64,000 nucleotides of DNA from Paraburkholderia aromaticivorans. Lineage in GTDB: Bacteria > Pseudomonadota > Gammaproteobacteria > Burkholderiales > Burkholderiaceae. The notes below the pieces were generated by a model, which was not told the DNA's origin, ran no database searches, and saw only the letters and a program-made list of their open reading frames with translations. The position numbers and the translations under genes were made by a program. Every line of letters starts with the position of its first letter. Position 1 is the stretch's first letter. Below, piece by piece: positions 26,860 to 36,175 of this stretch. The DNA lies in the NCBI RefSeq assembly GCF_012689525.1, contig NZ_CP051516.1, positions 4,509,439-4,573,438 of the forward strand, read 5' to 3'.

Positions 26860-28028
26860 GCGGCGTGGTCCAGTTTGGTGGTGGTTTCGATGTCGGCGTC
26901 GGCATGGGCGCGCTGGTTGCGCTCGGCCTGGCCGCGCGAAAAATCGCCGGCGTGCTGCGCCTCGTTGTCGAGCAGTGCGGCCTTGCGCGGCAAACCCCAG
27001 CGATATCCCGCCAGCGCCCCGCCCTTTGCCACCACGCGATGACAAGGAATCGCCAGTGCCACCGGGTTCGTCGCGCACGCGCTGGCGACGGCGCGCACGG
27101 CGCGCGGCGCGCCAACCGTTTCGGCGATCTGCGAATAGCTGCGCGTCTCACCGTACGGGATGCGCCGCAACGCGTCCCACACACGCTGCCGGAATGCCGT
27201 CGCGGCGATATCCAGCGGTAGATCGAAGTCCTGACGGGTGCCGCGCAAATAGGCGTCGATCTGCGCGATGAACGGCGCGAGGTGTTCGGTATCTTCCAAC
27301 AGCTCGGCGTTGGCGAATTCGTTGCGCAGGTCGTCGGCGAGCATGGCTTTGTCGTCGCCGAAACCGATTTTGCAGATACCCTTCTCCGTCGCCGCGACCA
27401 GCACGAAGCCGAGCGGGGTCGGCGCGCTGGCATAGCGAACGGTGAGTCCCGCGCCCTTGCGGCGATACGCGGACGGCGCCATGCCCAGTTCGGCCGACGC
27501 GCTGTCGTACATCCGCGACGGCGAGCCGAAGCCGGCGTCGAGCGTGGCGCGCGTGACGTCCGAGCCGCTCTGGAGCGCGTCGCGCAACGCGGCGCCCCGC
27601 TGCGCGGCCTGATATTGACGCGGCGACACGCCGACCACCCGCTTGAACAGACGCTGCAGATGGAACGGGCTGACGTGCACGGCGTCGCTCAATTGCGCGA
27701 GCGTGAGGCGCTCTTGCGGGTCGGCGTCCAGCGCGGCGCACGCACGATTCACGATTTCCAGTTCCCGCGGCAGGCCGCCGGGCTGGCAGCGCTTGCAATC
27801 GCGAAAGCCCGCGGCACGCGCGGCAGCGGCATCGGTGAAGAAAGCGACGTTTTCACGGTGCGGCAGGCGCGAGGCGCACGACGGACGGCAGAACACGCCG
27901 GTCGTTCTGACGGCGTAGAAGAACGCGCCGTCGGCTTGCGATTCGCGGTGCGTAACGGCGTCCCAGCGCGCGTCGTCAGAAGTCCAGTCGCTGGCGTTGG
28001 AGGTGGTATCGGTAGATTTGCGGTTCAT
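26856..28028 (-). CDS. ada: Bifunctional Ada: methylphosphotriester/O6-methylguanine methyltransferase and activator
   Basis: Repairs methylated DNA by transferring methyl groups to its own cysteines, and when methylated activates the adaptive response. The 390-residue protein shows the N-terminal zinc site Cys47, Cys51, Cys78, Cys81 with the same spacing as E. coli Ada. An AraC-type HTH follows (TLAQLSDAVHVSPFHLQRLF), then the C-terminal methyltransferase with IPCHRVVAKGGALAGYRWG. It forms a two-gene operon with alkA. ATG 28028 starts just ahead of the Ada domain. Confidence 0.93.
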   Translation of the reverse strand: MNRKSTDTTSNASDWTSDDARWDAVTHRESQADGAFFYAVRTTGVFCRPSCASRLPHRENVAFFTDAAAARAAGFRDCKRCQPGGLPRELEIVNRACAALDADPQERLTLAQLSDAVHVSPFHLQRLFKRVVGVSPRQYQAAQRGAALRDALQSGSDVTRATLDAGFGSPSRMYDSASAELGMAPSAYRRKGAGLTVRYASAPTPLGFVLVAATEKGICKIGFGDDKAMLADDLRNEFANAELLEDTEHLAPFIAQIDAYLRGTRQDFDLPLDIAATAFRQRVWDALRRIPYGETRSYSQIAETVGAPRAVRAVASACATNPVALAIPCHRVVAKGGALAGYRWGLPRKAALLDNEAQHAGDFSRGQAERNQRAHADADIETTTKLDHAA

Positions 28029-28206
28029 GATGGTCCCGAAGAGACGGTGTCGATGCTCACCAATGTAGGCCGCATGCCGACACACTACGCTCCGGTTCTT
28101 GCTCTGTCATTGCGCTTCTTCGTAGACCCAAAGCCCCGCCAGGCGTCCGTTTTGCGGAAAACCTGCGACAATTTGGCACGATATCGGGTTTTCCCTTAAA
28201 AAGTTA

Positions 28207-28235
28207 TTGCGTCGCACCAGGCCGATGTGTATATT
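28207..28235 (+). promoter_or_regulatory. Promoter of predicted small RNA
   Basis: TTGCGT (28207-28212), exactly 17 bp, TATATT (28230-28235). Transcription would start near 28241, just before the CU-rich repeats. Confidence 0.65.
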
Positions 28236-28240
28236 AGTAC

Positions 28241-28304
28241 TTGTCTCCTCCATGTCTCCTCCTGATATGGATTCAGCCCGCTCCACATAGAGCGGGCTTT
28301 TTTT
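28241..28304 (+). ncRNA. Predicted ~64-nt small RNA with two anti-Shine-Dalgarno-like motifs
   Basis: Between ada and the VOC gene there is a promoter, a short transcript and a terminator but no ORF. The transcript carries two identical TGTCTCCTCC motifs (28242-28251 and 28253-28262), single-stranded in a simple fold, and ends in a strong hairpin with a T run. CUCC-rich loops of this type in bacterial sRNAs pair with ribosome binding sites of target mRNAs. That is known of such motifs in general; a role here is inferred. Confidence 0.6.
28275..28304 (+). terminator. Terminator of the predicted small RNA
   Basis: AGCCCGCT (28275-28282), 8-base loop, AGCGGGCT (28291-28298), followed by a run of T to 28304. 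Confidence 0.85.
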
Positions 28305-28422
28305 CGCCCATACGGTCCTGATCCGGCCCTTAACGCAGGTTTCACGGCCTGCACTCGCAGCGCCGCCCTTTCTTCTACACTGGCAATTCACCCGGTCTGA
28401 GAGCAGCCAAGGGGCGTTCCAC

Positions 28423-28848
28423 ATGAAAATCCACATTCGCGAGATCGATCACGTTGTCATTCGGGCGACGAACGTCGACGCCATGTCGCGTTTCTATTGC
28501 GACGTGCTCGGCTGCAGCGTCGAGAAGGAACAGCGCGATCTGGGCCTGACACAGTTGCGCGCGGGGCGCTCGCTAATCGACCTGTTGCAGGTCGGCGGCC
28601 GACTCGACCACGCCGAAAACGGTGTGCCGGGCGCAGGGCGGAATATGGATCACGTGTGTTTGCGTATCGATCCGTTCGACGCTGAAGCGCTCAAGGCGCA
28701 TCTGGCCGAACACGGCGCGCGGCTGGGTGAACTGGGGTTGCGCTACGGCGCGGACGGCTACGGACAGTCGCTGTATCTGTTCGACCCGGAAGGCAACATG
28801 GTCGAACTTAAGGGGCCGCCGGAAGCGGCGCGCGTGACGTCGCTTTAA
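28423..28848 (+). CDS. VOC-family (glyoxalase/dioxygenase superfamily) protein
   Basis: A 141-residue protein with the paired beta-alpha-beta-beta-beta fold of vicinal-oxygen-chelate enzymes. Candidate metal residues are His10 in IDHVVIRATN, a second His in MDHVCLRID and Glu in GNMVELKGPP. Substrate cannot be read from sequence; lyase, isomerase or fosfomycin-type activities all occur in the family. It appears monocistronic. Confidence 0.82.
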   Translation: MKIHIREIDHVVIRATNVDAMSRFYCDVLGCSVEKEQRDLGLTQLRAGRSLIDLLQVGGRLDHAENGVPGAGRNMDHVCLRIDPFDAEALKAHLAEHGARLGELGLRYGADGYGQSLYLFDPEGNMVELKGPPEAARVTSL

Positions 28849-28874
28849 GTTTTAAGCTTTGAGCCTCTAAAGCG

Positions 28875-29429
28875 TCAGGCGTTGGTGGGCGCCTTCAGCA
28901 CCGTCCATTCAATTTTCACCGCATCGGCTTCGGCGCTGCCGAGCCATGCTTCGCCGTCCTGCACGGTGCATTGCAGCCGCATGGTCCGTTCGGCCAGCGA
29001 GCCGAGCGCCGTGGCGACGTCTTCGCCGAGCGTCCACACCGTCACGTTGCGCATGCGTTCCACCTTGTTGCGCACGCCCTGCCACCAGATGTCCGACGTG
29101 CGGCCGCCGTAGGCGATCACGATCACTTCATTCGAACGGCCGCTCGCCTTGGCGATGCGCCGTTCGTCCGGCTGGCCGACTTCGATCCAGGTTTCGATCG
29201 CGCCGGTCAGATCCTTTTGCCAAAGGTCCGGCTCGTCCACGTCCGACAAACCTTTGCAGAATTCGAGGCGCTCCTGCGCGAACAGCGCGAACGCGGCGAC
29301 GCGGACCATCATCCGTTCATCGGTTTCCGAGGGATGGCGGGCGATCGTCAGCGCATGGTCGGCATAGTAGTGCCGGTCCATGTTGGCGATCTGCAGTTCC
29401 GCCTTGTAAATCGTCGATTTGAGAGCCAT
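28875..29429 (-). CDS. yaeQ: YaeQ family protein
   Basis: A 184-residue protein beginning MALKSTIYKAELQIANMDRH and containing WIEVGQPDERRI and VIVIAYGG, which I recognise as YaeQ (about 181 residues in E. coli). The family has a PD-(D/E)XK nuclease-like fold; its biological role is not settled. ATG 29429 is chosen because the 30 upstream codons are not conserved-looking. Confidence 0.85.
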   Translation of the reverse strand: MALKSTIYKAELQIANMDRHYYADHALTIARHPSETDERMMVRVAAFALFAQERLEFCKGLSDVDEPDLWQKDLTGAIETWIEVGQPDERRIAKASGRSNEVIVIAYGGRTSDIWWQGVRNKVERMRNVTVWTLGEDVATALGSLAERTMRLQCTVQDGEAWLGSAEADAVKIEWTVLKAPTNA

Positions 29430-29571
29430 GCCGTTGCTAAACCAGGCGCTCGCTCCACCGGAGCGAACTGAAAAAGAATCGTCGACGGCGCGTTGCCGTT
29501 TTCCGTGTTTGTTGTACATCTTCTGTTCCTCCCGCGCCGTCAGCCGGCTGCCATGACCACGGGAGAAGCAT

Positions 29572-30549
29572 TTATCGCGCCACTGTCGGTTCGAAAGCGG
29601 TGCCGTAGACCTCGCCCGCGGCTTCCCGCAAGGCTTCGAGCACGACTGAGGCCGCCGGCGAAAGCAGGTGCGACTGGCGCGTGATGATACCGAATGTATC
29701 CATCCTGCACGGTAAATCGATCGGTATCCGCTTCAGAACGCCATACTGTTGGTACTGACGCGCCACTTCGTCGGGTAAAACCGCCAACATGTCGCTTTGG
29801 AGCAGCAAGCTCGAAATCGCTAGAAAATTGTTGGTATTGACCACGTTTTGCGGCGGATTCAGCCCGATTTGCGAAAACATCAGATCGAAGCGATGACGCA
29901 AAACGCTGCCCGGCGGATGTAAAACCCAGCTCGCGCTGACAGTTCCGCGCAGTGTCAAACCTGTCTCATTTTCGAGATGATGGCCGGGACGCGCTACCAC
30001 GCAAAGCGGCTCGTCGGCGAGCGGCTCGTAGCGGACTTCGGTCTTGAACTGGTTCTGCCGCTCCAATACGCGGCCGATCATGATGTCCAGTTCGCCTTCC
30101 GCCAGCCGAGGCAGCATCACGTCCGAGGTTTCGACTTCTACCCAGATTTGCAGTTGCGGATAGCGTTCTTTCACGCTGGCGATCGCGCGCGGCACCATGG
30201 TCGCCGCAGCCGCCGCGATCACGCCGATCCGCACCTGACCCGCCAGACCGGCACGCAACGCCGAAATTTCGTCGTGCGCGTGACTCAGATTCGACAGCAC
30301 CATGCGCGCATGACGGATCATGACCTCGCCGTACAACGTGGCGTGCATGCCGTGCGGCGTGCGGTCGAACAGGCTCACCTCCAGCATGTCCTCGAGTTCT
30401 TTCAACAGCCGTGACGCCGCGGGCTGAGTCATGCCGAGCACGTCCGCGGCTCGCCGGACGTTGCCTTCCTCTTCCATTGCCGCGAGCAATAGCAACTGCC
30501 GCGTCTTGAGCCGCGCCCGCACGAACCAGTTCGAGTAGCTACGCGTCAT
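29572..30549 (-). CDS. LysR-family regulator of the adjacent pentose genes
   Basis: A 325-residue LysR protein: HTH RQLLLLAAMEEEGNVRRAAD ... MTQPAASRLLKELE, then the effector domain (GQVRIGVIAAAAATMVPRAI). It resembles the GbpR group that controls galactose and arabinose binding-protein operons. It is divergent from the aldehyde dehydrogenase/araFGH/dehydratase genes with 200 bp between them, so it most likely controls that operon with a pentose or its acid as signal. Confidence 0.88.
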   Translation of the reverse strand: MTRSYSNWFVRARLKTRQLLLLAAMEEEGNVRRAADVLGMTQPAASRLLKELEDMLEVSLFDRTPHGMHATLYGEVMIRHARMVLSNLSHAHDEISALRAGLAGQVRIGVIAAAAATMVPRAIASVKERYPQLQIWVEVETSDVMLPRLAEGELDIMIGRVLERQNQFKTEVRYEPLADEPLCVVARPGHHLENETGLTLRGTVSASWVLHPPGSVLRHRFDLMFSQIGLNPPQNVVNTNNFLAISSLLLQSDMLAVLPDEVARQYQQYGVLKRIPIDLPCRMDTFGIITRQSHLLSPAASVVLEALREAAGEVYGTAFEPTVAR

Positions 30550-30749
30550 CGCCTGTCTCCAACGTGTTCAGCGTGTTTTTTGGCAAGGCGGCTCGTCGCC
30601 CGTCTGCCGGGTAGTTCGCCAAGGCAAGGCTCCATCATGCCATACCGGAATTGATATCGGGATAGCCTAAAAAGGGATTGGAAAGTTATTGGGACGGCTC
30701 ATACCATTCGTGGACTTTCTGAGCTTCCTCACGTGGTGCCTTTCCGTCG
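30550..30749. promoter_or_regulatory. Divergent control region between LysR gene and pentose operon
   Basis: A 200-bp spacer with no ORF. The sequence around 30640-30672 has T-N11-A type steps and partial dyads (ACCGGAATTGATATCGGGAT), compatible with a LysR site. No clean -35/-10 pair was found. Confidence 0.4.
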
Positions 30750-32198
30750 ATGAACCGCGATCCGCTTGTCCCACTCGTTGCAAGTCCGTTCCGCCACTAC
30801 ATCAATGGCGGATGGGAGACGGGCGCGACCACGGGTGTCTCGCTCAATCCATCGGACCTGGACGACCCGGTCGGCGAATATGTGCGAGCCGACGTGCGGC
30901 AGACCGATATGGCCATCGAAGCGGCGCACGCGGCTTTCCGCGAGTGGTCGCTGGGTTCGGCGCAGCGCCGCGCGGATGCGCTCGACGCCATCGGCAGCGA
31001 GATGCTCGCGCGTCGCGACGAACTCGGCCGGCTGCTGGCGCGTGAAGTCGGCAAGACGCTGCCCGACGCCTTGGTCGAGGCGACGCGTGCCGGGCAGACC
31101 TTCAAACTGTGCGCGGCCGAAGCCTTGCGCGTCTTCACCGAGCCCGTCGCGTCGGCGCGCGCCGGCGTCGAGATCGACGTGACGCGCGAACCGCTCGGCG
31201 TCGTCGGCATCATCGCGCCATGGAGCGCGCCGCTGGCGATTGCCGCGGCGAAGATCGGCGCCGCGCTTGCCCATGGCAATTGCGTCGTCTTCAAGCCGGC
31301 CGAATCGACACCGGCTTGCGCGGCGGCGCTGGCCACGATCGTCAGCCGCGCCGGGTTGCCAGCGGGCGTGTTCAACCTCGTGATGGGCAGCGGCCGCCAG
31401 GTCGGCGCACGGATTGCCGCGCATCCGCTGACGGCGGCGATCAGCTTCACCGGCTCGGCGGAAATCGGCACGCGCGTGCTGCAAGCCGCCGTCGCTCGCC
31501 AGGCGCGCGTGCAACTGGAGATGGGCGGCAAGAATCCCTTCGTGGTATTGGCCGACGCCGATCTCGACGGCGCCGTCGAAGCCGCCTTGAGCGGCGCCTA
31601 TGGCTCGACGGGTCAACGCAGCACCGCGGCGGCGCGGCTGATCGTCGAAGGCGCGGTGTTCGAACCGTTCGTGGACGCATTGCAGGCGAAGCTCGCCAGA
31701 CTCTCGATCGATCATGCCTTGAAGCACGGCACGGACATGGGTCCGGTGGCCAACGCCGCGCAGTTGGAGCGCAATCTCGAGTACGTGCGCATCGGTCGGC
31801 AGGAAGGCGCGCAATTGCTGCACGGCGGCCGGCAACTGGAGCGCGCGACACGTGGTTATTTTTTCGAACCGGCGCTCTTCATCGGCGAATCCGAGCACCG
31901 TGTCGCGCGGGAGGAAATCTTCGGCCCACTCGCCGTCGTGCTGCGCGCGGACGACTACGACCACGCGCTGCATCTCGCGAACGATACCGCTTACGGTCTA
32001 TGCGCCGGTATTTGCACGCGCTCGCTCAATCGTGCGCGGCATTTTCGCCGTCATGCGCATAGCGGCCTCGTCACGATCAATCTGCCGACCACTGCCGTCG
32101 AGCATCACGCGCCCGGCGGCGGCCGCAAAGCGTCTGCTTATGGCGCAACGGACGCGGCCTTCTGGACCGCCGTGAAAACGGCGTACGTGGCGGGCTGA
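30750..32198 (+). CDS. Aldehyde dehydrogenase family protein, catalytic Cys replaced by Ser
   Basis: By context and similarity this is an alpha-ketoglutarate-semialdehyde-type dehydrogenase, the last step of non-phosphorylated pentose oxidation. The 482-residue protein has GIIAPWSAPLAIAAAKIGAA, the NAD-site Lys in VVFKPAES, FTGSAEIG and the general base Glu257 in LEMGGKNP. Exactly 34 residues later, where the nucleophile Cys should be, it reads GQRS with Ser291 (codon AGC at 31620-31622). Dehydrogenase activity is therefore doubtful; hydrolase activity or a one-base sequencing error are alternatives. No ribosome binding site is obvious at ATG 30750. Confidence 0.85.
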   Translation: MNRDPLVPLVASPFRHYINGGWETGATTGVSLNPSDLDDPVGEYVRADVRQTDMAIEAAHAAFREWSLGSAQRRADALDAIGSEMLARRDELGRLLAREVGKTLPDALVEATRAGQTFKLCAAEALRVFTEPVASARAGVEIDVTREPLGVVGIIAPWSAPLAIAAAKIGAALAHGNCVVFKPAESTPACAAALATIVSRAGLPAGVFNLVMGSGRQVGARIAAHPLTAAISFTGSAEIGTRVLQAAVARQARVQLEMGGKNPFVVLADADLDGAVEAALSGAYGSTGQRSTAAARLIVEGAVFEPFVDALQAKLARLSIDHALKHGTDMGPVANAAQLERNLEYVRIGRQEGAQLLHGGRQLERATRGYFFEPALFIGESEHRVAREEIFGPLAVVLRADDYDHALHLANDTAYGLCAGICTRSLNRARHFRRHAHSGLVTINLPTTAVEHHAPGGGRKASAYGATDAAFWTAVKTAYVAG

Positions 32199-32420
32199 TC
32201 GCGATGAAACTCGCACACGCTATCGCTCGCCCGGCCGCTCGTCGCGCCGCATGCAACGCCGCACATCCACGCGCTCGCCGCGCCACGCGCTTTGCCGTTC
32301 ATCCGCTCAGCCATCGAGCCACGCATCCCAACGCTCATCCACGTCCCGGCTGACGCCGCCGTGCATCAACCGCTGCAACTAAACGAAATCAATGCAGCTT
32401 CTCAACCTCAGGAGACAGAT

Positions 32421-33425
32421 ATGACCAGCAAGCTTCGCCGTTTGACGCTATCCGCGATGGCGGCCGCCGCCCTCGCCGCGCCTTTTGCCATGCAACTTTC
32501 CGCGCACGCGGATGCGCCGCTCAAGGTCGGCTTCCTCGTGAAGATGCCGGAACAGGCATGGTTCATCAACGAACAGAAAGCCGCGAGCGCGCTCGGCCAG
32601 AAGGACGGCTTCTCGGTGGTGAACATTGGCACGCCGGACGGTGAGAAAGTGCTGGCCGCGATCGACAACCTCGGCGCACAAGGTGCCAAAGGCTTCGTGA
32701 TCTGCGCACCCGACGTGCGTCTCGGGCCGGCGATCCAGGCGCGGGCGAAGCGCTACAACATGAAGTTCGTCACCGTCGACGACCAGCTGGTCGACTCGAC
32801 CGGCAAGCCACTGCCGAACGTGCCGCATCTGGGCATGTCCGCCTTCAAGATCGGCAATCAGGTCGGCACCGCCATCGCCGAAGAGATGAAACGCCGCGGC
32901 TGGAAGCCGGAAGAAGTCGGCGCGCTGCGCATCACGAACTACGAATTGCCGACCGCGAAGCTGCGCACCGACGGCGCGACGCAATCGCTCATCGCCGGCG
33001 GCTTCAAGAAGGAAAACATTTTCGACGCCCCGCAAAAGACGACCGATGACGAAGGCGGTTTCAACGCCTCCTCGCCGGTGCTCGCGCAGCATCCGAACAT
33101 CAAGAAGTGGGTGATCTTCGCGCTCAACGAGGAAAGCGTGCTGGGCGGCGTACGCGCGACCGAGCAATTGCATATTCCGGCCGCGGACGTGATCGGTGTC
33201 GGCATCAACGGCGCGGGCGAAGCGTTCGCCGAATTCCAGAAGAAGGAACCGACGGGCTTCTACGGCACGATCGCCGTGAGCTCGACGATGCACGGCAAGG
33301 AAAGCACGGAGAACCTCGTCGAGTGGATCAAGGACGGCAAGGAGCCGCCCGCCGATACGCAGACTACCGGCAAGCTGATGGTGCGTGGCAATTGGCAGGA
33401 CGTGCGTAAAGAACTCGGTATTTAA
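32421..33425 (+). CDS. araF: Sugar ABC transporter periplasmic binding protein (L-arabinose type)
   Basis: Captures the sugar in the periplasm for AraGH. The 334-residue protein has a signal peptide (LAAPFAMQLSAHA) followed by LKVGFLVKMPEQAWFINEQK, characteristic of arabinose-binding proteins, and the second-lobe FALNEESVLGGVRATEQ. ATG 32421 follows AGGAGA. The 222-bp leader before it is rich in C and poor in G. A strong hairpin follows the gene before araG. Confidence 0.9.
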   Translation: MTSKLRRLTLSAMAAAALAAPFAMQLSAHADAPLKVGFLVKMPEQAWFINEQKAASALGQKDGFSVVNIGTPDGEKVLAAIDNLGAQGAKGFVICAPDVRLGPAIQARAKRYNMKFVTVDDQLVDSTGKPLPNVPHLGMSAFKIGNQVGTAIAEEMKRRGWKPEEVGALRITNYELPTAKLRTDGATQSLIAGGFKKENIFDAPQKTTDDEGGFNASSPVLAQHPNIKKWVIFALNEESVLGGVRATEQLHIPAADVIGVGINGAGEAFAEFQKKEPTGFYGTIAVSSTMHGKESTENLVEWIKDGKEPPADTQTTGKLMVRGNWQDVRKELGI

Positions 33426-33447
33426 GCGGGATTCGAGTTTGCACGCT

Positions 33448-33482
33448 GCGGGCCGTCTCTCACTCACGCGAGAGTGGCCCGC
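33448..33482 (+). promoter_or_regulatory. Intercistronic hairpin between araF and araG
   Basis: Outer stem GCGGGCC/GGCCCGC (33448-33454, 33476-33482) and inner stem CTCTC/GAGAG (33457-33461, 33470-33474), with no T run. Such hairpins often protect the 3' end of binding-protein mRNA and raise its level over the membrane components. Confidence 0.6.
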
Positions 33483-33512
33483 ATAGGTTGTTCACCAGCT
33501 TGAGGTTTTTCG

Positions 33513-35060
33513 ATGACGTCCTCACACACCGAGTCCCACATCGCCGAAGCGGCGCCCTCGCCTGCGCTCGCGTCCACCGAGCCCTATCTGCGGCTCGATG
33601 GCATCACCGTGCGTTTTCCCGGCGTGCTCGCGCTTGACCAGGTATCGCTCGAAGTGCGGCGCGGCGAAGTGCACGGCTTGATGGGCGAGAACGGCGCCGG
33701 CAAATCGACGCTGCTCAAGGTGTTGTCCGGCGTGAATCAACCCGCGGCGGGCACCTTGTCGCTCGATGGCGTCGAACAGCAGTTCATCACGACGAAGGCG
33801 GCGATTGCGGCGGGCGTGGCGATCATCTATCAGGAACTGCATCTGGTGCCGGAACTGACGGTTGCCGAAAACCTGATGCTCGGCGCCCTGCCGAATCGTT
33901 TCGGCATACTGGACGAAAAAGCATTGGTAGCGCGCGCCGTGCGCGAGCTGGAACGACTCGGCGAAAAGATCGATCCGTCGCAGCAGGTGAAGAATCTCTC
34001 GATCGGCCAGCGGCAAATGATCGAAATCGGCAAGGCGCTAATGCGTGATGCACGCGTGATCGCGTTCGACGAACCGACCAGTTCGCTGTCGTCGCGTGAG
34101 ACGACGCAACTGTTCCGGATCATTCGTGCGTTGAAGGCTGAAGGCCGCGCGATCATCTACGTCACGCATCGGATGGATGAAGTCTACGAACTGTGCGATC
34201 GCGTGACCGTGTTTCGCGACGGACGCCGCATCGATACGTTCGAGGCGGGTGAAGGACTCGATCGCGATCGCCTGATCAGTTGCATGGTCGGCCGTTCGAT
34301 CGCCGATGTGTATGGCTATCGCTCGCGCGACCTCGGCGACGTGCAACTCGACGTCAAAGAATTGATGGGACGCGGCCTGCGCGAGCCGGCTTCTTTTACG
34401 GCACGCAAAGGCGAAATCGTCGGCTTCTTCGGGCTAGTCGGCGCGGGGCGCTCCGAGCTGATGAAGCTCATCTACGGCGCAGTCAAACCGGTTGCCGGCG
34501 AGATCACGCTCAAAGGCAAGCGCGTGCGCTTTGCTACGCCGCGCGACGCCGTGCGCGCGGGTGTGGCGCTGTGTCCTGAAGATCGCAAGCAGGAAGGCAT
34601 CGTCTCCATCGCCTCGGTATCGGACAACCTCAACATCAGTTGCCGCCGCCATTTCAGCCGCTTCAATGTGCTCAATGGCCGCAAGGAAGCGCAGACCGCG
34701 AAAGAGTTCATCGGCAAGCTCGCGATTAAAACGCGCAATGGCGACACGCCGATCGGCACGCTTTCCGGCGGCAATCAGCAGAAGGTGATTCTGTCGCGCT
34801 GGCTCGCCGAAGACATCGACGTGTTCCTGATGGACGAACCCACGCGCGGCATCGACGTCGGCGCGCGCAGCGAGATTTACGGACTGCTGTATGGGCTCGC
34901 GGAAGCGGGCCGCACGGTGATCGTCGTGTCGAGCGATCTCGCCGAAGTGATCGGCGTGGCGGATCGCGTGATCGTGATGAAGGAAGGCCGCATCGTCGGC
35001 GATCTGCCCAAGGCGCAGGCCACGCCGGATGCGCTGATCAAGCTCGCCCTGCCCCGCTGA
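33513..35060 (+). CDS. araG: Sugar ABC transporter ATP-binding protein (two ABC domains)
   Basis: Cytoplasmic ATPase subunit of 515 residues with two tandem ABC domains. The first is canonical ([29 protein letters not shown]). The second has the degenerate P-loop [17 protein letters not shown] and [15 protein letters not shown], as is normal for sugar transporters of the AraG/XylG/RbsA type. Acts with AraF and AraH. Confidence 0.93.
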   Translation: MTSSHTESHIAEAAPSPALASTEPYLRLDGITVRFPGVLALDQVSLEVRRGEVHGLMGENGAGKSTLLKVLSGVNQPAAGTLSLDGVEQQFITTKAAIAAGVAIIYQELHLVPELTVAENLMLGALPNRFGILDEKALVARAVRELERLGEKIDPSQQVKNLSIGQRQMIEIGKALMRDARVIAFDEPTSSLSSRETTQLFRIIRALKAEGRAIIYVTHRMDEVYELCDRVTVFRDGRRIDTFEAGEGLDRDRLISCMVGRSIADVYGYRSRDLGDVQLDVKELMGRGLREPASFTARKGEIVGFFGLVGAGRSELMKLIYGAVKPVAGEITLKGKRVRFATPRDAVRAGVALCPEDRKQEGIVSIASVSDNLNISCRRHFSRFNVLNGRKEAQTAKEFIGKLAIKTRNGDTPIGTLSGGNQQKVILSRWLAEDIDVFLMDEPTRGIDVGARSEIYGLLYGLAEAGRTVIVVSSDLAEVIGVADRVIVMKEGRIVGDLPKAQATPDALIKLALPR

Positions 35061-35131
35061 CGCCAGCCGCATGCACACGGCAACACGAAGCCAACTGAAT
35101 CGAATCGCGCCATAGAAACGGAATAAACATT

Positions 35132-36136
35132 ATGCAGACACCCTCAACCGATTCTTCGACCCCAGCCGTCGCCTCAGCGGGTTTGAGCGCCCGCGCCGCG
35201 CGCACCTGGGACCTGGTCAACAAGTCCGGCATCGTGATGGTGTTCGTGATTCTGTTCGCGGCTTTGTCGTTTACCGTGCCAGATTTTTTAAGCTCGCGAA
35301 ACATCCAGGGCTTGCTGCTCTCCGTCACGCTGATCGGTTCGATCTCCGTGACGATGATGTTCGTGCTCGCGCTCGGCGAAGTGGATTTGTCGGTGGCGTC
35401 GATCGTCGCGTTCGCGGGCGTGGTGGCGTCCACCTTGATCACCGCGACGCATAGCGTGATGCTCGGCGTCGCGGCCGGCGTGCTCGCGGGTGGCGCGGTC
35501 GGACTCGTCAACGGTGTGCTGGTCGCGCGCTACAAGATCAACTCGCTGATCGTCACGCTCGCCATGATGGAGGTCGTGCGCGGCCTCGCCTACATCACCT
35601 CGAACGGCGACGCCGTGATGATCTCCGAAGAGCGTTTCTTCGACCTTGGCGGCGGCGCGTTCCTCGGCATTTCGTATCCGATCTGGAGCAACATCGTCGG
35701 CTTCGTGCTGTTCGGCTTTTTGCTGAAGAAGACCGTGTTCGGCAAGAACGTGCTGGCCGTCGGCGGCAATAGCGAGGCAGCGTTGCTGGCGGGCTTGCCG
35801 GTGACGCGGATCAAGATCACAGTGTTCGTATTGCAGGGCCTCGTCACCGGTTTTGCAGGCGTGATGCTTGCGTCACGCATGAGTCTGGGCGACCCGAAGA
35901 CTTCGGTTGGCCTCGAACTCGGCGTGATTTCCGCGTGCGTGCTCGGCGGCGTCTCGCTCACGGGCGGTGTCGCGACGATTTCCGGTGTGCTGGTCGGCGT
36001 GCTGATCATGGGCTCGGTGCAGGACGCCATGAGCCTGCTCAACGTGCCGACCTTTTACCAATACCTGATTCGCGGCGGGATCCTGCTGCTCGCGGTGCTG
36101 TTCGATCAGTACCGCCGCAGCAAACGCGTGCACTGA
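35132..36136 (+). CDS. araH: Sugar ABC transporter permease
   Basis: Integral membrane subunit of 334 residues with 8-10 hydrophobic segments and the family motif LGGVSLTGGVATISGVLVG near the C terminus. Downstream of araG by 71 bp and upstream of the dehydratase, in one apparent operon. Arabinose is the best guess; close pentoses cannot be excluded. Confidence 0.92.
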   Translation: MQTPSTDSSTPAVASAGLSARAARTWDLVNKSGIVMVFVILFAALSFTVPDFLSSRNIQGLLLSVTLIGSISVTMMFVLALGEVDLSVASIVAFAGVVASTLITATHSVMLGVAAGVLAGGAVGLVNGVLVARYKINSLIVTLAMMEVVRGLAYITSNGDAVMISEERFFDLGGGAFLGISYPIWSNIVGFVLFGFLLKKTVFGKNVLAVGGNSEAALLAGLPVTRIKITVFVLQGLVTGFAGVMLASRMSLGDPKTSVGLELGVISACVLGGVSLTGGVATISGVLVGVLIMGSVQDAMSLLNVPTFYQYLIRGGILLLAVLFDQYRRSKRVH

Positions 36137-36175
36137 CGCGCACCCCGCCCCCTACGTTTGCCAACAGGAGATTTC

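Noticed and set aside
26860..27078. Longer AlkA with 73 extra N-terminal residues
   Set aside because: The extra codons are the ada gene in another frame, and the extension is low-complexity Arg-rich.
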